Below, piece by piece: positions 29,483-38,772 of a stretch of DNA of 64,000 bases. This DNA is from Maridesulfovibrio bastinii DSM 16055 (GTDB taxonomy: Bacteria; Desulfobacterota; Desulfovibrionia; Desulfovibrionales; Desulfovibrionaceae). The position numbers and the translations under genes are program-made. The stretch spans positions 1 to 64,000 of the forward strand of contig NZ_KE387014.1 of NCBI RefSeq assembly GCF_000429985.1. The letters run 5' to 3'. The notes beneath the pieces are model-generated. The model did not search any database. It was not told the DNA's origin and saw nothing but the letters and a program-made list of their open reading frames with translations. Position 1 is the stretch's first letter, and the number at the start of each line of letters is the position of its first letter.

Positions 29483-32126
29483 TGGAAATCTCCGTTTGTC
29501 CCAAAACCATTCTAATGGCGTCCGCTATTATGGTTTTATTATATGGCTTACTTAAAATCTTGCGAATATTCTGTACCGAAGATGACATCTTCCATGCTTC
29601 TGTACGGCCTGAAACAAGCATAACCGGAAGATCCGGAGCAATCTTGCTGATTTCTCCGGCAAGCTCAATTCCGTTACTTTCAGGCATGTCGTAATCTGTT
29701 ATGACCAGCTCATATCTTCCTGCTCCATTCCTGACAAGGTCCAAAGCTTCAAAAGGGCTACCTACAGCGGTGACTGTATAGCCAAGACTCTCCAGAAGTC
29801 TGGGTGTTGTTTCAAGCTGATCGATATCATCTTCAACAAATAAAATATGCTCTCTACCCAATGGGAGCGGACCGGAAAAACTTTTACCGATCTCTTTAAG
29901 TTGTCCGTGTGCAGGAAGATAAAGATCAAATTCAGTTTTAACAAATGGGGTGCTGGAAACAGTTACTCCGCCGCCATGACCTTTTATGAGTCCGTGAACA
30001 ACTGCAAGCCCGAGCCCCGTTCCTTCTGTTTTACCTTTTGTCGTAAAGAAAGGATCAAAAATTTTATCCATTATATCCTGCGAAATTCCGGGACCATCGT
30101 CTGAAATACTAAGACGCAGATAAGTTCCCGGAGTAACGCTCATAAACCTTGCCCGCTCATCCTCAACATTAACAAGCACGAGATCTATATTAATGATACC
30201 GCCGTTCTCTCTTATAGCCTGAAAAGAATTGGTGCACAGGTTCATTATAACCTGATGAATCTGTGTAGGATCGGCCATTACCAGAGGGATTTCTTCAGGC
30301 ATGGTAACATAGACTTGAATTGTTCTGGGCAAGGAGGCTTTAATAAAATCAATAGCTTCCCTTACAACTTCGCGTAAATCAGTAGGCCTGAAACCTTCCT
30401 GAGAAGGTCGGCTGAATGTAAGTATCTGCTTGACGACCCTGCTGCCTCTTCTTGCAGCTTTGATAGCGCGGGCCAGATCTTTCCATGTAAGGGTATCTTT
30501 ATCAACATCACCCATCGCAAGTTCGATGGAATTTATTATAGAGGTCAGGATATTGTTAAAGTCATGGGCTATGCCCCCGGCAAGTGTGCCGATTGCTTCC
30601 ATTTTTTGAGATTGAAGCAGCTGCTTTTCAAGGTTAACCCTGCGGGTTACATCCTGAGAAGTTGAAAGTGTACCAACGACTTTTCCCTTTTCATTGTATA
30701 CCGGAACTTTGTTAACTTCCAGCCAGACAGTATCCGTTCCTTTGGTAAAAGACCAGCTCATGCGAAGCAGAGGTTTTGCACTGCTGATAACCTCTTTATC
30801 CCAGACGGCAGCCTGTTTGGCGAATTCTTCCTCCGGCATCAGAGACTTATCTTCCCTGCCGATTATTTCCGCCGGAGTTCCCAGCTCAAAAAAATCGGTA
30901 AAATATCTGTTTGCTCCCAGGTATCTCTGGTTGCAATCTTTCCAGCAGATCAGCAGAGGAATGGTATCCATCAGAATTTCCTGGAAAGTCAGCTGTGATT
31001 TGATACGCGTTTCAACACTGCGCCTCTGCATTATTGAAATAAGCAGCAGGATCAGAATTATGCTCAAAGCAACAATGGAGATAATGATAATCCAGAAGAC
31101 CTGACGGTCAAGCTTATAAAAATAATCCGGTTCATTAATAATCTGGCTGCCAGCAGGAACTCTTGAATCAGAGATATTGAATTTTTTAAGTACGTTATAA
31201 TCAAACATATATTTATGCTCAACAACGTCCTGAACCTTGCCTGCGGGAAACTCACCGGATTTCAGATAATCCACAGCCATTTTTGCGGCCATTCTGCCCT
31301 GCACATTTCCTGAAAGCAGTTTTCCGCCGACAATTCCATGCCCTAAAAGGAATTTCCAGACACTGAAAATCATACAGGGTGTATTTTCATGCAGAATTTC
31401 AAGAACTTCCTGAGCACTGAATAATTCACCGTGGGCTCCCTTATAGAAAGGAGTAAACAGAAAAACAGTGTCCCTGCTCGCAACTCTGGCCCTTGAAAGA
31501 ATCTGAGACAGGGGCATGTCATCCCAGTAAATAAAATCAAGCTCACCATTAAAAGCGGGCTGGGCATCTACAATCTGCTGCCGTATGGCCCTGGAAGTTA
31601 CTGATTTATCACTGATAACGATTACTTTCTTGAGATCAGGATTAAATTTTCTGGCCAGATTTAAATTGGAAACAACATCAGGATTTTCTAAAATACCTGC
31701 ATACTTAGACGCATCCTTAATCATTGAAGGATGATAATCGTTGATACCGCAAAAAAAGACCGGAACGGTTCTGAACAAATCATCATGATATTTAAGCATA
31801 AAATTCAGCGCATTATTATCCGAGACAATGATCGCCGAAAATTTATAATCTTTATATTTATATGAATAATATTCGTGAAGCAGCTGGAGATAGCGGTCCC
31901 CGAAAAAACGCTTGGTATCCATGTATTCAATGTGCAGATCAATTGGGATTCCGCTGTCACCAAGCACACTTCTAACTCCATCGAGAATGCCGTCAGACCA
32001 TGCATAACCATTCTGATAAGAGTTTAAAAAGAGAACATTCTTTTTTTCCTTTTCCGCCAGCGCCGGGCTGGAAAGAAAAAATAATATAATAAAAACTGTT
32101 AATATAGATAAATATTTAATTTTCAT
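29460..32126 (-). CDS. lurS: Hybrid sensor kinase with periplasmic binding-protein domain (LurS type)
   Basis: This 888-residue protein has a signal sequence (1-24), a periplasmic domain of the ABC substrate-binding type (about 28-320), a membrane helix (343-366) and a PAS domain (about 378-495). A histidine kinase core follows, with phospho-His in GGIAHDFNNILTS (His521) and ATP-binding motifs DGPGISQ and GTGLGLAVVHG. A C-terminal receiver (ILFVEDD, VITDYDMPESNG) ends the protein. It is the probable partner of the overlapping lurR. The binding-protein fold suggests direct sensing of a small periplasmic solute; lactate or a related acid is a reasonable guess, not shown. The receiver implies a phosphorelay or a self-limiting step. 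Confidence 0.88.
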   Translation of the reverse strand: MKIKYLSILTVFIILFFLSSPALAEKEKKNVLFLNSYQNGYAWSDGILDGVRSVLGDSGIPIDLHIEYMDTKRFFGDRYLQLLHEYYSYKYKDYKFSAIIVSDNNALNFMLKYHDDLFRTVPVFFCGINDYHPSMIKDASKYAGILENPDVVSNLNLARKFNPDLKKVIVISDKSVTSRAIRQQIVDAQPAFNGELDFIYWDDMPLSQILSRARVASRDTVFLFTPFYKGAHGELFSAQEVLEILHENTPCMIFSVWKFLLGHGIVGGKLLSGNVQGRMAAKMAVDYLKSGEFPAGKVQDVVEHKYMFDYNVLKKFNISDSRVPAGSQIINEPDYFYKLDRQVFWIIIISIVALSIILILLLISIMQRRSVETRIKSQLTFQEILMDTIPLLICWKDCNQRYLGANRYFTDFFELGTPAEIIGREDKSLMPEEEFAKQAAVWDKEVISSAKPLLRMSWSFTKGTDTVWLEVNKVPVYNEKGKVVGTLSTSQDVTRRVNLEKQLLQSQKMEAIGTLAGGIAHDFNNILTSIINSIELAMGDVDKDTLTWKDLARAIKAARRGSRVVKQILTFSRPSQEGFRPTDLREVVREAIDFIKASLPRTIQVYVTMPEEIPLVMADPTQIHQVIMNLCTNSFQAIRENGGIINIDLVLVNVEDERARFMSVTPGTYLRLSISDDGPGISQDIMDKIFDPFFTTKGKTEGTGLGLAVVHGLIKGHGGGVTVSSTPFVKTEFDLYLPAHGQLKEIGKSFSGPLPLGREHILFVEDDIDQLETTPRLLESLGYTVTAVGSPFEALDLVRNGAGRYELVITDYDMPESNGIELAGEISKIAPDLPVMLVSGRTEAWKMSSSVQNIRKILSKPYNKTIIADAIRMVLGQTEISSGKHTHH

Positions 32127-32259
32127 TGAAAACCTTCAGTATATGCAAATAATTTTGATTTCCGAAATTTAACTGTTTCTACATACAAGAAACGTACCGC
32201 TTGTATACATTCGAGCAGTTTTGATGCTAAACAGTTTCGAAATTAACGGAGAATACAAC

Positions 32260-33267
32260 ATGATCAAAAAATTAACTTTTTTTAGCATACCTCTGCTGCT
32301 TTGTCTCTGTCTTGCAGAAACATCTCCGGCAGCAGTTAAAGAAAAAAATCCAATAGAAGTTATAATTTCAAGCAGTGAAATTAATCCTACGGAACAGGAA
32401 ATTAAAAATTTAAATATTCCTGAATTGAAATTTATGGGAGCTATTCTCTTAGCCTGCAAACATCCGGCTTTCGGAGGATTTTCAGAACTAATGGTATCTC
32501 CTGACGGAGAAAAATTTCTTGCACTTTCAGACATGGGATTCTGGATTACCGGAAACCTTATCTATAATGCACAGCAAAGACTTTCCGGGACAGCCCCCAA
32601 AGCAAAACTTGGAAGGCTGCTCAATATATCAGGCCAGCCTTTTGAAATAAAATACCGGGCAGATTCAGAAGCTTTCTGTCGGGCACCGGATTCAGGATTT
32701 CTTGTTGCCTTTGAACGCAAGCACCGCATTAACCTTTACCCCGGAAACGGGTACGACCTTTCCAGCGTTCCATCAAGATACGATTTTCCTCCAAACTTCA
32801 AGCATCTGCCTGAGAATGGCGGAATTGAATCCATGATGAAACTGGATGACGGGCGCATACTTATGCTTACTGAAGGAGGAAAAGAAGATAATGGCTTTTC
32901 CCCTTGTGCTGTCGGCAAAGCCGGAAACTGGGTTCCTTTCAGATATAAACGGTTCAAAACATACCGGCCGACATCGGTTGCCCAACTTCCCGGCAAAAGG
33001 CTGCTGCTCCTTGAAAGAAGCTATACAGGTCCGGGATCATTGAAAGTTAGACTGGCAACACTGAATATGAATGATATTGCAAAAAACAAAGTGCTTGAGT
33101 CAAAATTGATGGCCAATATCCCGAATACTCTGCCGATTGACAACTATGAGGGACTTGATACCCGCACCACATCCGCGGGAGAAACAATCATTTATATTAT
33201 TTCCGATGACAATTTTTCTCCATTCGAGCACACAATACTGATGATGTTTAAACTCAGAAAAGGCTAA
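32260..33267 (+). CDS. Secreted esterase-like phytase-family protein
   Basis: About 335 residues with a signal peptide ending near SPAA. The motifs GGFSELMVSPDGEKFLALSDMG, GGIESMMKLDDGRILMLTEG and NYEGLDTRT match the beta-propeller family named for esterase-like activity of phytase. The family's true reactions are mostly untested. The ATG at 32260 follows CGGAGAA; a longer frame opening at 32221 would add 13 residues before the signal peptide and is less likely. It is divergent from lurS and appears monocistronic. Confidence 0.75.
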   Translation: MIKKLTFFSIPLLLCLCLAETSPAAVKEKNPIEVIISSSEINPTEQEIKNLNIPELKFMGAILLACKHPAFGGFSELMVSPDGEKFLALSDMGFWITGNLIYNAQQRLSGTAPKAKLGRLLNISGQPFEIKYRADSEAFCRAPDSGFLVAFERKHRINLYPGNGYDLSSVPSRYDFPPNFKHLPENGGIESMMKLDDGRILMLTEGGKEDNGFSPCAVGKAGNWVPFRYKRFKTYRPTSVAQLPGKRLLLLERSYTGPGSLKVRLATLNMNDIAKNKVLESKLMANIPNTLPIDNYEGLDTRTTSAGETIIYIISDDNFSPFEHTILMMFKLRKG

Positions 33268-33526
33268 TATCTTATAGTAATTACAACGCAAAAAGACGCA
33301 CAACACATACTATACTGTCATAACATCCATAAATATAAGCATAAAAATTATTTTAACGTAAGCAGCATGCAAGTTGCTGCAATGTAAGGTTATAAAAACA
33401 ACAATTTAATTTGTTTTTAGGCATACGCCAGTGTATAAAATCAATATAAGAAAATTATAAATCAATCCAATTAACGGTTTTAAAAGTTCTCTGTATAAAT
33501 GTTTTACAGGCATGGAGGTTTTTTAA

Positions 33527-33715
33527 ATGAAAAAAACAACGGCTGAAAAAACATTCAAAAAAATTAAAAGTAAAGGAAAAACTAAACTGAAAAGAAAAGC
33601 ATTCCTTTTCAGTGAAGAAGCTGAATGGCTCTGGGACTGCGGAGACGAAAAAGCAAGAATAATGAGTGCGGATTTCAGGCAGGTGACATCTGCAAGGAGT
33701 CAACATAATAAATGA
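33527..33715 (+). CDS. Small lysine-rich protein, unknown function
   Basis: A 62-residue protein with a very basic first half (Lys-rich) and a second half containing AEWLWDCGDEKA. A clear GGAGG ribosome binding site 8-10 bases before the ATG supports translation. I recognise no family. The basic N-terminus might bind nucleic acid, but nothing in the sequence proves this. It converges with the histidine kinase gene at 33809. Confidence 0.55.
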   Translation: MKKTTAEKTFKKIKSKGKTKLKRKAFLFSEEAEWLWDCGDEKARIMSADFRQVTSARSQHNK

Positions 33716-33772
33716 AGCCTTTTAACATTCTGATATTTAAATTAAAAAAAATCTCAGAAACTTTTAAAACGA

Positions 33773-33805
33773 GTCCCCTTTCAGATTGAATATCTGAAAG
33801 GGGAC
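33773..33805. terminator. Hairpin between the small protein gene and the histidine kinase
   Basis: Perfect 14-base arms (33773-33786 and 33792-33805) around TGAAT. It lies 4 bases after the kinase stop and about 57 after the small gene's stop, serving two converging genes. The flanking T-runs are modest. Confidence 0.7.
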
Positions 33806-33808
33806 AAA

Positions 33809-35752
33809 TTATTTTATAGGGAAAGTCAGCTGATATCTTGTGCCGTGCATGCAATCCTTGGAGAGATTTCCTCCAAGCTGGCTGACCAGAGTCTCAACAA
33901 GAGTCAGACCAAGTGTTCCTCTACCCTCTTCAGAGCTGCATCCAACTCCGTTATCCTGAACATCCAATTCAACGGTGTCTTCATAGCAACGCAGGATAAC
34001 CTTCACAAAACGCTGATCATCTTTAAAGTCATCAGGAAAAGCATGATTAATGGCGTTCGTTATCAACTCATTAACAATAAGTCCGCAGGGAAGAGCCTGA
34101 TCAATGGAAAGACGTACTATATCCAATGAATTGACGAATCTTATTTTACTACCGCATCCATAAGCCTTAAATAGCCTATCTCCTAAATATTCAATGTAGC
34201 TTGCAAAATTAATTCTGCTTAAATCATCTGATCTGTAAAGATGCTCATGCACATAAGCCATGGAGCGAACTCTTTCTATGCTGTGCCGAATCAGCTTTAA
34301 ATCCTCAGGGTCACGGATATATTCAGTCTGTAAATTCAAGAGGCTTGAAATTACCTGCATATTATTTTTAACCCTGTGATGAACTTCACGCAAAAGGGTT
34401 TCCTTTTCCCTGAGCGATGCCCTGACTTTCAATTCAGATTCTTTTTTGCAGACAATCTGCCACATGCCTTCTATCAGCAGATTCAGGTTATAAATATCTC
34501 GTCTGGAGTATGTTTTTTCTTTATCGAAAACACTAAGGACCGCTACGACTTTCCCTGAATCAAGGATTGGCAGGGCAAGTCCTCTGCTTGGGAGATATTC
34601 ACTCCCCGGGAGCATTCCCAGAGCTTTTTTTCTGATAATATTATTCATTATGACAGGTTTTCTGGTCCTTATGCATTTCAGCAGAATACCATCGGCCTCA
34701 ATTTCCGAGGCTTCAACCGGAACCACTTGCCCCCCGTCACAGGTATAGAGCCGGGCAATCCTGATATCCTGCCCTGCTCCATCCACACGGCAGATGAATC
34801 CTGACCTGCTGGAAGAAATCTCAATACTTTTATTAACCGTGAATTCCCAGAGAACTTCCTGTGAACCATCTGACATGTGAGATAATTCATAAAGAGCCTT
34901 GAAACGCATCCGGCTCATGGTCGCGTTTCTTTCAGATTTTTTTCTTTCCGATATATCTCTCGAAATTGTCAGAAACGCTTTTTTACCACCAAAATCTATG
35001 GCTCTGGAACTAAGTTCAGCTGGGAAAATAGTTCCATCTTTTCTTACATATTCAACTTCAAAAAAAGACTGCCCGTCACGTTCAATTGTGGATATCTGGT
35101 CAGGAATCCTGCGGCAGTATTTATGTGAAAAAATATCAGATGCGGTCAGTCCGAGCAGTTCATCCCGGCTATACCCAAGATTGGAGCATGCAGCACGGTT
35201 GACCTCAATAAAACGTCCTGAAGAATTGGAAACAAATACGGCATCACCAGCACCGTCAAAAACGGCCTGATACAGTGTGCGCGATTCGCTAAGCTTTTCC
35301 TGAGTTCTGCGCTGGGCAGATATATCAGTAAAAACAACCTCCACCACTCCCTGAGCAGAAGCGCTGGCCAGAGGAGACATTTTAACTTTAAAGGTCTGGT
35401 GTCCTTTTCTGCAGTTTAGAGCATGACACTCAACTACTTTATTACGGCAGATATTAAGACTGTCAGACAATGACCGCGAGGACTCCCCGCCAAAGACTGC
35501 CCGGAACAAATCTATAAAATCAACACCGACAACTCTGTTTATGGCTATACCGGTAAAACGGCAGAAACTGATATTAGCAAAAGAGATTCTACCGTCAGGA
35601 CTTACGATAACCACTCCTTCGCTTACAGAATCTAGCAGTTCCGAAAGCACCACAGAATTTATGCAATCACATTTATTATCACTTAAACATTTATTTTTTT
35701 TAGTATTAATTTTACTTTCTGAACTTTTGATGTTGCCACCTTTCTCAGTCAT
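33809..35752 (-). CDS. Cytoplasmic PAS-PAS-GAF histidine kinase (HisKA_2 type)
   Basis: The 647-residue protein has no membrane helix. It contains a PAS domain (about 35-150), a second PAS with PAC (about 160-280), a GAF domain (about 290-435), the HisKA_2 phosphoacceptor REVHHRVKNNMQVISSLLNLQ (about 450) and an ATPase domain (NELITNAINHAFP, DNGVGCSSEEGRGTLGL). This kinase class usually phosphorylates a separate receiver. No response regulator is adjacent; a single-domain receiver lies 2.3 kb away at 38051. The signal could be redox or a cytosolic ligand, and no cofactor-binding residue is diagnostic. Confidence 0.85.
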   Translation of the reverse strand: MTEKGGNIKSSESKINTKKNKCLSDNKCDCINSVVLSELLDSVSEGVVIVSPDGRISFANISFCRFTGIAINRVVGVDFIDLFRAVFGGESSRSLSDSLNICRNKVVECHALNCRKGHQTFKVKMSPLASASAQGVVEVVFTDISAQRRTQEKLSESRTLYQAVFDGAGDAVFVSNSSGRFIEVNRAACSNLGYSRDELLGLTASDIFSHKYCRRIPDQISTIERDGQSFFEVEYVRKDGTIFPAELSSRAIDFGGKKAFLTISRDISERKKSERNATMSRMRFKALYELSHMSDGSQEVLWEFTVNKSIEISSSRSGFICRVDGAGQDIRIARLYTCDGGQVVPVEASEIEADGILLKCIRTRKPVIMNNIIRKKALGMLPGSEYLPSRGLALPILDSGKVVAVLSVFDKEKTYSRRDIYNLNLLIEGMWQIVCKKESELKVRASLREKETLLREVHHRVKNNMQVISSLLNLQTEYIRDPEDLKLIRHSIERVRSMAYVHEHLYRSDDLSRINFASYIEYLGDRLFKAYGCGSKIRFVNSLDIVRLSIDQALPCGLIVNELITNAINHAFPDDFKDDQRFVKVILRCYEDTVELDVQDNGVGCSSEEGRGTLGLTLVETLVSQLGGNLSKDCMHGTRYQLTFPIK

Positions 35753-35864
35753 ACTTAACTTCTTTTATAATATAAGATTTGTATTTCTGCCCGCCCCAAT
35801 GAATTCTCATTTTCTCCTTAAAGATTAATTTAAGATAATTCAAGATTGTTATTAAAATATAAAA

Positions 35865-35901
35865 AAAGCTTCAACAGAGACTGAAACTCCATTGAAGCTT
35901 T
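35865..35901 (-). terminator. Terminator of the DUF3568-like lipoprotein gene
   Basis: AAAGCTTCAA (35865-35874) and TTGAAGCTTT (35892-35901) pair across a 17-base loop. On the minus strand a T-run follows. It lies 28 bases after the lipoprotein stop. Confidence 0.72.
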
Positions 35902-35928
35902 AAATATAAAGATGCCAATATTATGATT

Positions 35929-36312
35929 TTACAATGAATTTTTAATCGCTGACAAAATTTGTGAAGAAGATTGTTCATCTCCAAGAATTCCGTAGCGAAC
36001 ACTGACTTCAGAAATATTGGAACTTTTTCTTTCTATATCTATCATAACAGTTGTATCCGAATCTTTCGCAGTAATGGACGCATCACTAAGTTTCTTTTCT
36101 TTTTTCTCAATACGAAGATTCAATTTACCACAGGCAGCTATAGCAGCTTGATATGTTCTGTCGAGGCTGGCATTAAACTGTTGTTTAGCCTGCCCTGCTA
36201 CATAAACATATGTTCCTCCGGCGGCCGCACCTCCAAGAACAACAGCTGCACATCCAGACATTGAAAAACAAAGCATAAGCGCAACTACCAAAATTCCTAA
36301 TCTTTTCATCAT
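35929..36312 (-). CDS. Small DUF3568-type lipoprotein
   Basis: 127 residues: a signal peptide with lipobox SMSGC near residue 21, a glycine/alanine-rich stretch AAVVLGGAAAGGTYVYVAG, then an alpha/beta domain. The arrangement resembles the DUF3568 lipoproteins common in Deltaproteobacteria, whose function is unknown. It should be anchored to the outer or inner membrane, facing the periplasm. Confidence 0.65.
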   Translation of the reverse strand: MMKRLGILVVALMLCFSMSGCAAVVLGGAAAGGTYVYVAGQAKQQFNASLDRTYQAAIAACGKLNLRIEKKEKKLSDASITAKDSDTTVMIDIERKSSNISEVSVRYGILGDEQSSSQILSAIKNSL

Positions 36313-36389
36313 TACCAGTATCTCCTGACTACCTTTTTTTATTTGTTAATTTTACTCAAAAAAGCCTTACGATATAAACTACAAAATTT

Positions 36390-37934
36390 CTATTTTTTAA
36401 AATCTTCATTATACATTGTCGTGCCTAAAATTCTTGAAGACCGGCCTTTTATATATGAAGCATCCACACTGCCGCCATGATGCCAGACAGCATAAAATTC
36501 ACCCGGAGCTGTTTCCGTCCAGCCGGAATATCCATAATCACCAAATGCGGCATTTCTGTCATTGGCAAGTTCCAGCACATTGTGCCTCAACCAGTTATCC
36601 GGTCGGCCATCTGAAAATTTCCATGCCCATTCAAAATTACGATCCCGATCCGGTTCCCTGATTTCAAGCCTTACACTCTTCCAGATAGTGTCGCACCTGT
36701 TTTCTCCATCAACAGAGGCACATCCAAATAAAATCGGACGACTGGAAGCTGAAAAGGGATCAAACTCATATTGATAAACAGGATTACCATCCACTAAAAG
36801 CTGGCATTCACCTTTATTCCATAAAAACTTAAAAGAGTGAAACTTATCGGCTTCCAGATAAATTGGAGCAGCTTCAGAGCCTTCCTCGGCAGCAGGAATA
36901 ACTTTATCAGACAAAATTTTCCACCAGCCTCCAAAATGAACAGCACTTCCGTCAATATCTGAACGATCAACCCGGACTTCAATTTCAAGTGAGGCTGTGG
37001 CTCTGGCCGGATTAGTCATGGGACGCAAAGCATAGCGAACAGCATTTTCAGGACTTGTTGTTATGATACGCATACCTTCAGCGGTAAAAACAGGATTATC
37101 CTCTGCCGGGCTGCGTCCATGAACCTTAAAACCGGATAATAATTCTTTGAGAGAACCTTTCCACGCACATGTTCCGCCATCAGGCCCGCAATTGCGATAC
37201 GTTAAAAGCAGATCACCATCTGAAGTCAGACCTATACTGGGCCGGTGTCCGATAAGGCAGGTCGGCACAGGATCAGACCAGCTTTTCCCGTCATCACGGC
37301 TGATTACCGCATACATCGGTTCGTAAACAAAACTGTTTTCACGCAGCACGGCTAAAATATCACCATCAGGCAGCCTGACCATATCAGCTTCGCAAAGAAC
37401 AAGGTCCTTTTCATAGGCCATTATTGAATACTGCTGCCAGTCGTTACCACGGTTATGTGAAATATAAACCATCTGTTCGGACGGAGGCTGCCGCAGCAGG
37501 CTTAAAGGCTGGCTTCCACGGTGGGTATGCCCGGTCATAAGAAATGTATCGGTATCCAGCTCAACAACATGACTCGGGATCATGTGCTGGCTAAAGCTTG
37601 AGCAGGCATTTTCAGAAAAATTCAAGCCATTATCAAGGCTCCACAAAACGCTGAAACAGTCATCATCAACACACATTATATGGCCGTCTGAAAGGAGATT
37701 AAGGCGTGGGCAATGAGCTTTTGCGCTTCTCAAGACTCTAGGCAGTCTCCATGATTCTCCATAGTTGGAACTGGTTTTAAGCAGCAGCTTGCGCCTTGTT
37801 CCGGCATGGCGGTCAAATTCGCTATACACAACCATAAGCTGGTTATCAGCAGTCTTTATTACATCAGGGAAACATAAATAATGTCCGGGACGATGGTCTA
37901 TGACCTGTAGGCGGTCTTCAGAAAGCTCAGGCAT
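36390..37934 (-). CDS. Asp-box (BNR-repeat) sialidase-like protein with C-terminal lectin-like domain
   Basis: About 514 residues. The N-terminal half has four Asp-box repeats (TSSNYGESW, SLDNGLNFS, SHNRGNDWQ, SRDDGKSWSDP), the loop motif of sialidase-type six-bladed propellers. The C-terminal half looks like a concanavalin-type beta-sandwich (about 330-470). I do not see the classical FRIP arginine motif, so sialidase activity is doubtful. There is no signal peptide. The start is the ATG at 37934; a TTG at 38009 would extend it by 25 residues without better support. It could be another glycoside-processing or binding protein; the substrate is unknown. Confidence 0.65.
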   Translation of the reverse strand: MPELSEDRLQVIDHRPGHYLCFPDVIKTADNQLMVVYSEFDRHAGTRRKLLLKTSSNYGESWRLPRVLRSAKAHCPRLNLLSDGHIMCVDDDCFSVLWSLDNGLNFSENACSSFSQHMIPSHVVELDTDTFLMTGHTHRGSQPLSLLRQPPSEQMVYISHNRGNDWQQYSIMAYEKDLVLCEADMVRLPDGDILAVLRENSFVYEPMYAVISRDDGKSWSDPVPTCLIGHRPSIGLTSDGDLLLTYRNCGPDGGTCAWKGSLKELLSGFKVHGRSPAEDNPVFTAEGMRIITTSPENAVRYALRPMTNPARATASLEIEVRVDRSDIDGSAVHFGGWWKILSDKVIPAAEEGSEAAPIYLEADKFHSFKFLWNKGECQLLVDGNPVYQYEFDPFSASSRPILFGCASVDGENRCDTIWKSVRLEIREPDRDRNFEWAWKFSDGRPDNWLRHNVLELANDRNAAFGDYGYSGWTETAPGEFYAVWHHGGSVDASYIKGRSSRILGTTMYNEDFKK

Positions 37935-38050
37935 GAATAATCCAATCAGAAAAAAATTTTCCAGAATTATATTTTCTGAAATTTTTCCGTTAATAAGGTG
38001 GGTTAACAACCGGTTTTAAAAGGCTTCTCGAATAACCTACGGGGTAAAGG

Positions 38051-38446
38051 TCAGATAATTCCATTTTCGCGCAATTCATGGAGGACATGAACCTTGTTAA
38101 AAGGCTTTACAATATAACATGTTGCAAGTCCCTTAAAAAAGGCCTTGCTCACATTTTTTGTATCCTTAAGTGAAGTTATCATCACCAGTTTAAATTCCTG
38201 TGGTCCGGGAACCTGCAACTCATTTTCAAGATCACGAAGTCTTTTTACCACCGCATGTCCATCCATTTCCGGCATCATGATATCCATGAAAACAGCGTTG
38301 TACGGGTCTCCGGCTTCATAGGCTTTTTTATACATATCAACGGCTTCGCCACCACTCAAAGCACTATCACATTTAGCATAAGACTCAAGCAGCTTACCGA
38401 GGTACATGTGAACCGTTTCATCGTCATCAACAAATAAAAATCTCAT
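38051..38446 (-). CDS. Single-domain response regulator
   Basis: This 131-residue protein is a lone receiver: acidic pair DDDE near residue 7, phospho-Asp in VFMDIMMPEMDG near 55, and Lys in the final VKPFNK near 114. It has no output domain, so it acts through protein contacts, as CheY or Spo0F do. GGGGGG precedes the ATG. It could take phosphate from the orphan kinase at 33809, but that is a guess from proximity. Confidence 0.85.
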   Translation of the reverse strand: MRFLFVDDDETVHMYLGKLLESYAKCDSALSGGEAVDMYKKAYEAGDPYNAVFMDIMMPEMDGHAVVKRLRDLENELQVPGPQEFKLVMITSLKDTKNVSKAFFKGLATCYIVKPFNKVHVLHELRENGII

Positions 38447-38697
38447 ACTACCCCCCTCAACGTATAAATGATCACCGTATATTGTGTGCCACCTTGAAAT
38501 TAAAGACTATAACAATTGAATAAGAACTATCACTATGTCAATTTTAGATCAATGCTCAACAGCTTAAAATACGACAGATATTACAAAAAATATAAGCGAG
38601 AACTTTATATAAAACAATAAACTTCAAAACGATTCAGTCTTTAGTTTAATTATTATTTCATATAAATATAGATAATATATTGGTTTATATAACCAAA

Positions 38698-38731
38698 ACG
38701 GGTTGGACCAGACTAAGCTGATCCAACCCGT
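38698..38731 (-). terminator. Terminator of the CoA-disulfide reductase gene
   Basis: ACGGGTTGGA and TCCAACCCGT arms pair, followed by TTTTGG on the minus strand and ATTTTTATT on the plus strand. The rest of 38447-38772 is AT-rich with no gene that I can support. Confidence 0.75.
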
Positions 38732-38772
38732 ATTTTTATTGGCGACTATAATCTTTTAGACAGCTAATATGC

